Source: Armillaria gallica (lineage: Eukaryota; Basidiomycota; Agaricomycetes; Agaricales; Physalacriaceae). Taken from it: 64,000 bases of DNA. Numbering within the stretch: the stretch's first letter is position 1; the number at the start of each line of letters is the position of its first letter. Shown here piece by piece: positions 47,265-57,676 of the stretch. Where the stretch lies: assembly GCA_037576215.1 (NCBI GenBank), contig JBANDB010000015.1, forward strand, positions 1,178,001-1,242,000, in the 5' to 3' direction. A model generated the notes under the pieces. That model searched no databases, had not been told where the DNA came from, and saw only the letters and a list, made by a program, of their open reading frames with translations. The position numbers and the translations under genes are program-made.

Positions 47265-49976
47265 TCACTGAGATGAACCGGCAACTTCATACAGCCAAGG
47301 CAGTTGATCTACTTCTGTATATGCCTCGTAATCGTATTGTGGTAGAGACTTGTTGTCATCGCCATGACCCAGCATATTCTGCAGCTCCCCAATTACAATG
47401 ATGGCCAAAACACATTTGAGAAAGTCCCATTGGCGGAATTGCTCTCCTATTCCCCATAGCGGCACATTTGATGCCCACCACACTAATTGAGAAAGACACT
47501 CTGGCCAGACATTTCGCATGGTGGGATGTTGCGCCCAATCATAGAGAATACTCTCATTATGTTCTTTGATGAGAAACAACATAATTTCGAAGAGTCTGCT
47601 AATCGAAAAGAAGGGGTAGCATAACAGGCTGAGGAGAGGTTTTTGAACCTCAGAGACAGAGTCCTGCATAAATGACACTGGAGGAATGTTCAAAGAAGAT
47701 GATATGAGACATCCCATGGCGGTGTGAGGCATCACGTTGTTCTCCAATCTCTCGCCACCACCCAAAAGTGAATGAAGATAACATTGATAAGCAACAGAAT
47801 AGAACCGCTTGTCTGGAAGTATAAATTTTATCTGAGATTGGTAGTTGTCAATAATGATGAACATCTTTTGTGCAAGTGGTAGAAGGTCTGTGCTGACAAT
47901 GACAAAAGCCTTGGAGGAGAGCAAGGAGTAAAACACATCCAGGACGGGCATGATGATCAAGTTCTCCTGAGTGAGATTATGGAGGAGAAGGCTGGTGCAT
48001 TTGACAATGGTAAGGGAAGTTTCAATTAGCTGCTTTCGATCTGAGGCATGTGCTGATTCACACAATCTCTGCTGCATACAGGGGATGAATGCAAGAATGA
48101 TATGCAGACCAAGTTTGGACGAGCTAATGGCTGCAGGCATTTGAAAGTGATAATGAAACCCCCAGTAGACCAAAAATTTGTCAAGAATATATCCCCTCAT
48201 CTCATCTGTAGGCTTGTCGATAGTAGTGACATCCCCACTCTTGCTTGTAGGCTGGGGTTTCACAATGATTTTCATAAGCTCCAGCTCTAGTTCTAAAACA
48301 GTGCTGCCACGGCAGAGCAGAAAGGACATGGTGGCATTGACTAGTGCCTTACACACCGTGGAGTGTAAGGTGAGGGATGAGCACTGTGGACCTTGAAGGA
48401 TTCCGAGCAAAACAGTTAATGCTTTCTTGAAACTTGTCATCGAGTACAGTACCATTTTCAGTTGCTCATTAGAGCACCGATCTGCCACATGAACACGGTT
48501 GGTGGAGAGGTCACCAAGGTCATAATCGGGGTGAAGAAGTATATATGCTCTACAGCAGAGCTCCAATTCTCTGTTGGTGCCAGGAGATGGCACAAGTGGT
48601 TCTATCTGCTCTATCTGCTGGCGCAGAGATACCACAAATGTGGATAGGCATTCATCTGGTAGACATTTCAAAGTGGTAGATGTCATCCCAGAACAAGCTT
48701 GCAACACACTTTGGTGCATGGATGAATTGGATGTGGAGGAGTACAGCCATTGCAGTGATTGCGCATCCACTTTTGCAGCCTATTTTTGAACGTAGTCATA
48801 CTCGATTTCCTTCAAAGGACATTTTCGGTGTCGAAAAATGCTCTTGTGTCTTTGCCAGTACATGACCAAGCGAAAATTTTCGTGATCATGGCCAAACACA
48901 TAAGAATATGGATATTGTTGTATGAGAGTGATACATGGAATAAGAGAATCAGTGATGAATTGATACAGAGGGTGGATGTAAAATGTTAATGGTACCTTGA
49001 ATGGACAGTAAGGATAGATGATGGGGAGGATTAGGGCAATGATGTAGGCCATGTATGTTGCAGCACCAATGATAGATACTAGCCAGGCCACTTTCATGCC
49101 CAGAGAGAACAAGAAAACAGCAAGGCCAACAAAAAAAAGTGCTAACGAAACATGGAGGAGGACAGGAAGCATTCCGATGATCATTGGTACTTGCCACACC
49201 TGTAGTCCAGCATATCGCATATGTCAGATTCTTGCACAGTCGCATGCGGAGCTGTCAGAGATGATGGCAACATATTGGTGGAGCCATTGCTTGACTAAAA
49301 TGGTGACGAGGGCAGTGATGAGACTGAGGGTCAGACTCACGAACCACAAACTATTAATCCACTCATTGGAACTCAAGGGGCTTGGAGAAAAGAAGGAGGT
49401 AGGGAAGGAAGGTATAGAGACTTGGGATCTGTTCGAAGTTGTCACCTTGAGTATTTCAAAGAGAAGGAATGTGGATGTCTGGTTGTAATCAGGTTGCATA
49501 TTTTGTGACGTTTGTACCACAAATGTTATTAGTATTGCAGAGAAGAGACCAGCCTATATTATTATCATTAGACTTGAGCCTAACTATTCAGGGAAACATG
49601 AGATGCACAAAAACAAGCAGGACATCTATGGTATCCCGCCACTCTGCCAACATATTGGCATCGAAATCGGCCGCTTTGTCAAGGTAGATAGACCATATTC
49701 ATGCCTTGTCTGACATCTCTTGGCCATAAGGATCAGGAGGGTAGCATGCCTTATAGTCACGTGGAGCAGCACCTGAAATCATTTAAAATTAAATACCATT
49801 GCAGCAGAACAGTCAAAGTGAATTGAATGCACCGACCCTCCACGAATGTAGTTGATTCTTGTTCAGTCCAAAAAATGTCCCACTTGGGTTTCTCTGAGCT
49901 CTGGGGTCAGGTGAGGGAACATGACTATCGGTTGGTTTGGAGGCGATTGTGTATCATATCCATTGTTGTCAGCCAT
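47265..49976 (-). pseudogene. DUF6535-type membrane protein, copy 2
   Basis: Paralogue of the 8.6-11.3 kb gene with the same three-exon structure: 49833-49976, 49609-49772 and 47265-49553 (introns 60 and 55 bp). Exon 2 has the same length (164 nt) as in copy 1. Exon 1 is 13 nt shorter, giving a frame shift. In-frame stops are TGA at 49699-49701 (CGA in copy 1 at 10977-10979), TGA at 49224-49226 (Arg in copy 1) and TAG at 48780-48782. The C-terminal 501 codons (47265-48770) are still open and run past both positions where copy 1 has TGA. The membrane part keeps VSLTLSLITALVTILVKQWL and the later helices. Loss of both copies at different sites implies independent decay after duplication. Confidence 0.8.
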
Positions 49977-50866
49977 GCTAGTAAGTCAATAGAAAATAGG
50001 TTAGTACAATCAGAGTCCACAGAAAATGACAAAGCTGCTCACTCTCAATGATTCATATGGTGGTTGTCAAGGAAGAAAGGGTGCTAAGTGCTTGAAGTGT
50101 TTCAGTGAATAGGTGCCATATGCTGCTGTATGCTTGTTCTGTGCTGTGCCATATAAAAAAACATCCATAAAACAGTTGTTCATGCCAACAGACATAGTAT
50201 TTACAGTAAATTGGGGAGGCCTACAACCTAATAGGTGAAGAAGATATAATTGATTGTTGATCGATGATGGAAGCCACTGAGACACTGACTCATCTTTTTG
50301 ACTTCAAGTTCTTTCCATCATCTCTGTGCCGTCCTTATTCTCCATTGCAAGAATTAGTCTTGACATTCTGAATATTCTCACCTTGAAACGTTCTTCATGA
50401 TGGGCAGAAAGGATTAATGACACTGGTCCACCTGTAAATATTGACCAGCGAGCCTGGATGGTTATATCCTGAGGATTCAATATGCAAGGGTTGGATGGGT
50501 ACATACTTATTGTGCTTCACCGGATGAGATATCTGAACTTGTGGGTCCAGGTGTGCTGTTTAGCATCATAGAGCTGTGATCTTGTTCTGAATGCCAACAT
50601 GTCACCTTTACTACCATCTTCGTTCACGCCAATGTGGCACTTTTGGCATGTCGACCTCAACATGGCCTCCCCTTCTTCTCGATTCAATATGGTGGGATAG
50701 AACAGAAGTGTGTCAAGTAATGGGACAATACATTGAGAAGAGAATATTAGATTGCCGTAGCAGAGGGAGAGAATATACTTGTGTGTCAGGCTCCAATTTC
50801 CACCAGGGAGAGCAGGGAGAGAAGACATGGTCCTAGTAGGTACATTTGGTAACCCATGTCCTACAG

Positions 50867-51170
50867 ATTCACCATTGAATCTAACGATGATGGCTGTAGA
50901 TCTTGGAAGATGATCATCAAAGGAATTAGTGAACCTGGGAAAGTCGACAGTCCATAGAGCACCTGCCACCCATAGGAGTGAAACGGGAATTGGGTTCGCT
51001 CTTGATATCTATGATGCAGAGAATCGCCGAGGAAAAGAACTGAGAATCTGTAAGTACTCCTTTCAGGTTTAAACTTGTCACCATTCACAATGTGCAGTAT
51101 TATCAGTGCAGGTGAACATGGTCCAGTAAAGGCTTCAATGAAAGGAGAGCGACGACTACAGAACGGTTGA
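50867..51170 (+). pseudogene. Unknown gene in segment B, paralogue of 37.1 kb
   Basis: Exon 50867-51049 reads FTIESNDDGCRSWKMIIKGI and, after a frame change near 50955, GIGFALDIYDAENRRGKEL. The donor GTAAGTACTC at 51050 and the acceptor TGTGCAG before 51098 correspond to those of the segment A gene. The second exon soon hits stops. Family unknown. Confidence 0.42.
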
Positions 51171-53050
51171 AGGAGACTATGTTCCCGGTTCTCTCATTCT
51201 ATCAATACACGTAGTTCATCTCGATGCTCGATGAGATGAATATAGCGAATGCACGGAACTGTAGATCCTCGTCAAGGTTCATCCCGATCTTGCTATACAA
51301 GGACCAACTTGGATGAATGGAGCCCAGTAAACCTCTTCTGTTCTCGGTACAGGTCAGGGGATTCACTCGTTTGCTTGATTTGCACGTGATCTATGCAACC
51401 GGTTGACAGTCAGAGGTACTGCGATCCATATAAACTCCTCCCAGATTTTGGCTATCAATCATGGCCGCCTCGTCTATGAAAACACATATGGTGAAGCCTC
51501 TGAGCCATTCGTGGGAATGGAGGTATTACCAATTCTACCGAAGAGATGGCCGTCTGCACCCTTCTTTCGATTTTCCCTCGAGAATTGTGCTTCTTTCCTG
51601 TTGAACGAGCCAGAACATACAAGGATGAATACTGGATAGGAGTTTGCCACAAGAGTAGGGAGGGGGACATGGAGGTTGCAGCCATCAAGGGAAGTCAACT
51701 ATACTTGCCAAAGATCCCAGCATTGTACTGAAGCATTGAAGCTGTTGTTTGTCTGTGTTGGCAAGGTAGAGAGTGGTCTGAGAAGTCAGCTGTAAACTTG
51801 CGCAGGTGATTGCTGAAGCAGAGGTTGTGCAATATCGAAGGATTCTGGTGATGGAGATGCCTACATGGCATGATGAGGTCAGATGTCCCTCTTTCTTGCA
51901 CAAAGTTCCTGGATGTTCAGTATGGAGAATGCTGTGGGACTGCAGATGTGCATTCAAGACTGCATTCCCCATCACGTGTGAACCTGTGAGAAGCAGGTGT
52001 GCCCATCCCAAGTGAGGCCAGGATCAGCACTTGCACTGACTGAAATTGATTATGGTTTATATCTCGTTCCTTGAGAAGACAGTTTGGAAAAGGCAGTTTC
52101 GCTCTGTTTTTTGAGGTTTGTTGATGGTGCTTGTCATCTTTCTAGTTCGCCGCAATATGTACTGACTGAAATAATCTGGTAGCCCTCAGATAATGACTTC
52201 AACTGCGGCTAGATATCGAGATAACAGTTAGCACCACAGCACCTTCAGCATCGGGCATCAGGCATCAACAATGTAATGCATTAACCTATTGGGATAGGTG
52301 GAGATCAGGAGACCGTGTTCATTCCCAAGGGAGAAAGGATCAGCAGCGGGGCTGTCTGACAATTGATATACTCGCACAGACAACAGTGCGACGTGCTGTG
52401 GCCAGTCCTGGATTGTGAATATCAGTCATGGGCAGAAGAGCACCGTTGAATAGTCATCTGGATTAGTTGTCTACGAAGATGGTTGGAAGACTTGGCATCT
52501 GCGTGGTCCTTTTGGTTCAATGAGGAAGATTTCCTTTTCTCATTTCTGTTCAGCAGTGTTGAAGGCTACAAGGATGCCTCACAGAGTGATGCTGGAGAAG
52601 AATATGGCAGCCCTTGAAGAATGGCAATGATTGTGGCCCTATGTTTTTATGCTATCCCAGAATAATAGCTCATGCACAATGGCTGGACTCCACATTGGCT
52701 TGCCAATGATGACAAGGGATCAGGGGGATCAGCGGTGAAAGTGGGTATGTCGTGAGCGATGTAGGGGTGAAGTGGAAAGTTTAGATTGATTTTGGTCATC
52801 GCAGAGTGAGAGAGAAAGCTTGTGCGAAGGGATCTTTTAGTATGGACCATTTAACAATTGTCTGCAGAGAGAGCGGCCAGCGATGAAGATGTCGAGTTTT
52901 GTTTGGGATGCCATCTGTTATCAAGTGCCACTGGAAGCAAGGTTGAAGCTGCCATGGATTTGTCTTGGTTATTTTTCCAAAGTGGGATTTATGTGGTGTT
53001 CTCTCTTGTTTGTTTCTTAACTTTGTTGGTTTTAGCAGAACCCACAATTA
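51171..53050. other. Middle of segment B, no gene recognised
   Basis: Frames at 51403-51639, 51685-52011 (minus) and 52858-53118 have no motifs. The GAAGACAGTTTGGAAAAGGCAG-like block near 52075 matches segment A near 39775. Confidence 0.35.
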
Positions 53051-53515
53051 TCCTCTTGGAGGTTGGTTCTCTAGTCCAGACAAATTTGGGGTCACGGAGC
53101 TCCAATGTCAGGTCATAATTCGGACAAATTGAGCTCCTCTCACTGACATGTGGATTTTTTATTTGGACAACAATTGGCATTCATACAAGGTCAGTTTTGA
53201 ATTCGGACAGATGGCACCAGGCATTGTGCTTGGAGCCAGCATTGTATGCTGTGTTATAATAGTGTTGAGTGGCACAAATTGAACATTTTTCACTGAGAAC
53301 AATGGCTTGTCTTTGCAGTTTCAGACTATGGACAAATTTTAGTGACTTTTAGCAAGTTTTTACAATTTTTAGCATGTCAGTTCCTGAATTTGGACAAAAA
53401 ATGACCCACAGAAGGTAACGTTCTGAATTCAGACAAGTTTGGAGGTATTTCAACAAGAAAAAATCTGGACAAATCTTGGAAAATCATGAAATTTTGGAAC
53501 CAACCTCCAAGGGGA
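53051..53515. mobile_element. MITE with TA target site, 465 bp
   Basis: The ends are TCCTCTTGGAGGTTGGTTC on the left and GAACCAACCTCCAAGGGGA on the right, a 19-bp inverted repeat with one mismatch, flanked by TA on both sides (53049-53050 and 53516-53517). TA duplication suggests Tc1/mariner-type mobilisation. Inside, the motif ATTCGGACAAATT and variants (GAATTTGGACAAA, GAATTCAGACAAG) recur at least six times. The right end is only about 20 bp from the first readable F-box codon, so it may have cut off that gene's start and promoter. Confidence 0.72.
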
Positions 53516-53537
53516 TAATCATGGGTCCTGTTTTAGC

Positions 53538-55243
53538 TTGTCAAATCAATGTGTCTTCAAGCAAAGGCTTCAAGCATTACTTCGGAGGGTGAAGCATCAA
53601 GGAAAGCCCTGTGCTGTCTCCTTGCTCACTTTACCAAACGACCTCCTCCAAGAAATCATGTACTTTGTAAGTTCATTCATCTTTTCGCTAGTATCCCATG
53701 TCATCAATCACCTACAGCTGTGCAAACATGACCAGAAAGCCCTCCACTCTATATGCCATTGAGCAGATGTTGCACTAAGCACTACCATGCTCTCAGCAAT
53801 ATTAATAAATATCATGCTCCCCTTCAGCGACCTTGACCAAGATATCCTCGATTATATAGCCAGCAGACCTGCAGGCTACATCTACAAACTTAGAATCTGT
53901 ATCTGAGGATCACATGCTGAGTGACATGCCCCAACCGACTGGGATGTGGCTGAGGGTGGCAGTCCAAAAGACAAACTTTGTTTGTCCTGTTCACGTCTTG
54001 AGACAAAGGCCAGCTCGGATGCATTTCGCTCCCTATACAATAGAGAGTTTGGGTTAATGATCAATCTAAAAGCATTCATGTTGTGGTAAGTCCAGCCACA
54101 CCTCAAAAGAGAGCCTGCCACTGACATTTCTCTTTAATTATAGCATCAGCAATGGCTCTTGCAAAGGCCCACCATACTTTTTCCAGGACACATTCAAGTG
54201 CCTGATGAAGCTGCCCACCATCGATCTTCATCTGACCCACCCAGAATTTACACTTCTGTATTTCTCACATTTATCCCAGTTCTGCAATATTTGCAAGTTT
54301 TCTCTCACTGGATACCAAAACAACTTGACACCAACAATCAAGAAGACCATTGCACTTGCAAATAATTGTTATTTGTCTGATGTCTCCCTGCATTTGGTGG
54401 ATTGGTGGGACCGAAGCATGGTGAGCCTGGTTGTCTCTGGTATAGAGCATGTTTTCCCTATGTAATTGACCACCAATCTATCCCTCCATCACCTTGCATT
54501 GAAGGAAGGCAGCATCACTGTGGCCCCTCATTTTCCATTACCTCCATGGCCTTCAGTTGCTCCAGATATCCAATGTCAATCTCTATGACACCTCAACCAG
54601 ATTCTGGATTGAACTCGCTTGGCAGGGGATAAATATCCCCTCCATCATGCTCAAGAGTTGCAGTGTGCCTTCCACCATCATGGACTACCTTGTCTTTAAT
54701 GAGGGAATGGTGAAGTTGACGTTTGAAGTGGAGATGGACAAGGGAAACATCTCGAAGTGAGTGTTGAGCAAGGTAGTCCCACGTCATTCTCACACTCTGG
54801 AAATTCTCTACTTGACGTCATGCTAGGGCAGTCATTGGGCTATTGGACATCTCTCTGAGTATGTGGTGGGAGTATTCCAATGCTCGAAACTATGTGTTTT
54901 AGGTATTGTGGTAGAAGGAAACAAAGACTTCACAGTATGTCACATCTTCGACTGTGGTTGTATGCAATTCTCATTCTTCTGACAGGATCCGGTGTTGTCT
55001 TTGCTTAAGGTCCTCCCGAATCTCCAAACCCTGTGGCTGGTTGCTCATACAAATGATTTCACCCCAGTCATCAAGCATATTGAATGCATACATGATGACA
55101 AGCCATTATTAAAGTAGCTGCAGGTCGTTGTATCCGTTTCGTATCAGGGGCATATCAAGTTTGGGGCTGGGCAATCAGGGTGGGATTTCAACAATGAGGA
55201 GCTGGATGTGCTACAAGATGATCCATGGTATCTGGGCACATGA
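53538..55243 (+). pseudogene. F-box/LRR-like protein, segment B copy
   Basis: Exon 53538-53666 carries an F-box-like core (LLTLPNDLLQEIMYF), followed by a 51-bp intron (GTAAGT...CTACAG) and an exon from 53718 (LCKHDQKALHSICH). A TGA at 53760-53762 interrupts it where the segment A copy has CGA. LRR-like stretches follow in changing frames: LHHLALKEGSITVAPHFPLP, LQISNVNLYDTSTRFWIELA, FNEGMVKLTFEVEMD, RHSHTLEILYL and LPNLQTLWLVAHTNDF, ending QDDPWYLGT. F-box proteins normally recruit substrates to SCF ubiquitin ligases; this copy has too many stops to do so. No in-frame ATG precedes the first codon, possibly because of the MITE. Confidence 0.58.
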
Positions 55244-55708
55244 TGTGTTGAGGATGCAGTTTGCCTATACACTTTTCTTCCAGACAGTGCGTTAGGAGAT
55301 CCTATACCCTGCAACTACCAGTCCTGTTCCACATGGCTTTTCATCCACCTCCATCAAATTCATCCACCTGTGACCGCATCTGTCAGTGTTTAATGTTCAG
55401 CAATGACAGGGAAGATCACCTGTTGTTTATTTGCTGAGTTAATGAAGGAATACCTCAAGCCGTGGAGCAACACTAACCTGATGGATGTGGACCTACAGAC
55501 ATCCACCTGCAACCCCGACGACGTCTGCGCCAGATGTTCAAAGTCGAAGTCGAATGTGGCTAGGGCACAAATGATATTCTAGGAAACTTTCTCCCCACAC
55601 AACTCAGGACTGATGAGCCCAGAGTAGATAAAGACATCAAGGGAATGGTTGCTGTGAATATCCACATGCCAAAGAGACTGGTGTCTGATCAAAACTGGCC
55701 TCCCCATA
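55244..55708. other. Spacer between F-box relic and chromovirus
   Basis: Further short exon-like pieces may belong to the F-box gene's end, but none is recognisable. The stretch ends at the chromovirus LTR. Confidence 0.3.
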
Positions 55709-56114
55709 TGTTACGATTTTTCCATTTTTCTTATCTTATCTCGGCACCTCGGCCCTGTATCTTATCACGGCACCTCGATCGACCACACGACACCCAGCTC
55801 TTATCCATGCTTTAGACGCACGACAGCTCAACTGCCTGGATACTGACAGGTCTCCTGATGTTTATCATCCGACAACTGCACGACTGAACTATTATTAGAA
55901 ATGAACCAAACAATATATAAGTAGCATAGCTCTCAGCCATGTACCCTAGCTTCGAGCTAAGTTAATACATACCAGACTTATCTCTCTCCTTCTTGCTATG
56001 CGTTATCCGCTTTGCACTCAGAGGTCTGCGAGTATTGCCACTATCAGAATACAACCCGAATGCGAGGGTATCTTGATCAGTGCTTGCTTGTTTCACCCGA
56101 GTCTGGGCATAACA
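55709..56114 (+). repeat. 5' LTR of the chromovirus
   Basis: Begins TGTTACGA and ends GGGCATAACA, giving TGTTA/TAACA inverted ends. The TATA box and the 13-nt self-primer positions inside agree with these borders. The second LTR is outside the window, so the borders are inferred from ends and primer site only. Confidence 0.65.
55914..55921 (+). promoter_or_regulatory. LTR TATA box
   Basis: TATATAAG lies 34 bp before the self-primer sequence that should mark the RNA start. Confidence 0.6.
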
Positions 56115-56128
56115 ATTAGCTCGAAGCT
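55948..56128 (+). promoter_or_regulatory. Self-primer and its binding site
   Basis: AGCTTCGAGCTAA (55948-55960, at the expected transcript start) is exactly complementary to TTAGCTCGAAGCT (56116-56128), which starts 1 nt after the LTR end. In Tf1 and sushi elements the RNA 5' end folds back onto such a site and is cleaved to prime minus-strand synthesis. No tRNA 3'-end complement is seen at the site. Confidence 0.7.
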
Positions 56129-56165
56129 TTCTCCTACACTTCCTAATGCTCGCCAAGGAAGTCAT

Positions 56166-56379
56166 ATGTCATTGAACCGACAGAAATGAAACCCCCAGAA
56201 ATCAAAGAAGAACCCCGAACACAAAGCTCACAAAGGAGCTAGAGGAAGGAAGCCCCAGAACAACCGAAAGCGCAGGTACCACCAGCGCCAACCCAAGGGC
56301 CCTGACTCAGATGACAATGACAACCACTATGACTACTGTGGTTACTATGGCGGAGACTACGACTCTAACATCGACTAGA
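56166..56379 (+). other. Leader reading frame, basic then acidic, one TGA
   Basis: From ATG 56166 the frame reads MSLNRQK, a TGA (56187-56189), then a Lys/Arg-rich stretch (KKNPEHKAHKGARGRK, NNRKRRYHQRQPKG) and an acidic Tyr-rich end (DSDDNDNHYDYCGYY) to TAG at 56377-56379. If the TGA replaced an Arg codon, as elsewhere in the element, the original peptide would have been about 70 residues, basic then acidic, of unknown role. Confidence 0.4.
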
Positions 56380-56390
56380 GTCACCCCCGC

Positions 56391-56612
56391 ATGATAACAT
56401 TCCCGACTGAACCCCACCTCATCCTCGCTGCATTCTTCAGTGCGGCCCTTATTTTCATCCTCATCCTTCTTTGTTACCTCGGTTACACCACCGAGGACCC
56501 CGAGAACCAGACCAGACCCCCAAGGCACTATGTGCCTTCGCACACCTTGATTCCCGAACCATCCCTCACCCTTCATGACGCCGCCCGTCACTCCTCCCCC
56601 GACGCCAACTGA
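56391..56612 (+). CDS. Leader ORF with one membrane segment, 73 codons
   Basis: Hydrophobic residues about 10-33 (LILAAFFSAALIFILILLCY) form a clear single membrane-spanning segment, followed by a Pro-rich tail. Its ATG overlaps the TGA of a short upstream frame (56311-56394) in an ATGA arrangement. Unknown function; no family recognised. Confidence 0.4.
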   Translation: MITFPTEPHLILAAFFSAALIFILILLCYLGYTTEDPENQTRPPRHYVPSHTLIPEPSLTLHDAARHSSPDAN

Positions 56613-56688
56613 GGAGGACAGAGAGCTGTTCGACAACCTCGCACTCCTCCTCTGCGACCTATTCCTCATAATATACAAGGAATACTGA
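56575..56688 (+). CDS. Leader ORF, 37 codons
   Basis: ATG at 56575 overlaps the end of the 73-codon ORF in another frame. It reads MTPPVTPPPTPTEEDRELFD and then a hydrophobic LALLLCDLFLIIYKEY. Too short for any family assignment. Listed because it sits in a run of similar ORFs. Confidence 0.3.
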   Translation: MTPPVTPPPTPTEEDRELFDNLALLLCDLFLIIYKEY

Positions 56689-56720
56689 CGAAACAACCCC
56701 CGACACCTCAGATAGACACG

Positions 56721-56879
56721 ATGCCTCCCTCCAACCAACTCCACCTCACCGAGCAAGAACAGCTCCTCGGTGCAATTGCATTCATCTGCCTCCAGATAGC
56801 CATCTATCAAATATTGGCCCTTTGGAGAGAACTCGACCAGGCAATTGAAGTACTGCGACGACGACGCAGGAACGAATGA
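56721..56879 (+). CDS. Leader ORF with one membrane segment, 52 codons
   Basis: Reads MPPSNQLHLTEQEQLLGAIA, a hydrophobic segment (AFICLQIAIYQILALW) and a basic end (RRRRRNE). Its TGA (56877-56879) overlaps the ATG (56876-56878) of the next ORF, an arrangement suited to termination-reinitiation. Type, spacing and topology resemble small membrane proteins, but no homologue is known to me. Confidence 0.42.
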   Translation: MPPSNQLHLTEQEQLLGAIAFICLQIAIYQILALWRELDQAIEVLRRRRRNE

Positions 56880-57676
56880 TCACCGACTTGACCCCAACAC
56901 AGACCATCAGCATTGGCATAGCCATCGCCCTTGCCACCCTCATTTTCTTCACAGTCCTTTTAACTGTCGCATACATCGAAGAGGTCCGGCACCTCCTCAC
57001 CAGAATTGGAATCCCTGTCCCAAGGATTCCTCGAACAGACTCCCGAACCACCCCAGTCCCTAGACACCATGACGACCCCGACACCCCGCAACCCGGACGA
57101 ACAATGGGCTGGACGAGTATGGCATCCGGCCACTCAACGACAACCACAACCCATAGGAGGATGGCCACTATTCGGCAACCCTCCTCCTTTGAACATGATC
57201 CCAGAAGCGAGACCCCGGGCCCCAGCAGGCTACGGCGACCCCCCGAGCCCCCCACTGAGGTCGAACAACCCATTCAGATGCAGACGAGGCTATGGCCTGC
57301 ACGACGAGGAGCCGCCTTCTCCGAGGGAGAGAGAGGTATCCCTTACATCAGCGAGAGGGACCAGGCTGCAATCGCCGCCTGGTTTGAGACAAACCTTTCT
57401 CCATGGCTACGGGAGTGGGACCAGCCGGTACAGCCCCCAGACAACTCAGACATCACTGAGTGGTTTGAGAGGACTACCAGCTGCACCAGCTCCCCAGGAC
57501 TGGATGCTGCCAAACGGTTGGCAATACACAAGAGGGTACCCTCCCCCCGACCCGAGTACCCAGAGCCAGAGGGAGCTCTACCATTCGCTCCTATTGAGCG
57601 CGACACAGACCCCAAACCTGACCTCTGGAGAGACGACAACGACACCGCCATCGACCCCTTTGCCGACCCCGTCTGA
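56876..57676 (+). CDS. Membrane-anchored leader ORF, 266 codons
   Basis: Starts MITDLTPTQ and has a hydrophobic segment at about residues 10-33 (TISIGIAIALATLIFFTVLL), then a long hydrophilic, Pro-rich and acidic part with WFETNLSPWLREWDQP and ITEWFERTTS. It stops at TGA 57674-57676, but the frame continues protein-like (DPLNPFRPDYEWPEL, RQRDFDAWARWPHNQYP) to a second TGA at 58019-58021 and on to about 58150. Both TGA may be former Arg codons, so the ancestral protein could have been about 425 residues. It shares most of its length with another open frame (57006-58232). Confidence 0.5.
   Translation: MITDLTPTQTISIGIAIALATLIFFTVLLTVAYIEEVRHLLTRIGIPVPRIPRTDSRTTPVPRHHDDPDTPQPGRTMGWTSMASGHSTTTTTHRRMATIRQPSSFEHDPRSETPGPSRLRRPPEPPTEVEQPIQMQTRLWPARRGAAFSEGERGIPYISERDQAAIAAWFETNLSPWLREWDQPVQPPDNSDITEWFERTTSCTSSPGLDAAKRLAIHKRVPSPRPEYPEPEGALPFAPIERDTDPKPDLWRDDNDTAIDPFADPV

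Larger units (their letters stand above)
50280..54060 (+). repeat. Paralogous segment B
   Basis: Counterpart of 36480-40750, starting about 300 bp upstream (in the genomic sense) of the 5' end of DUF6535 copy 2. It lacks the small elements found in the middle of segment A but carries its own MITE at 53051-53515 just before the F-box gene. Confidence 0.6.

Noticed and set aside
56116..56135. tRNA-type primer binding site after the LTR
   Set aside because: No TGG start or recognisable tRNA 3'-end complement; the self-complementary 13-mer explains the site better.
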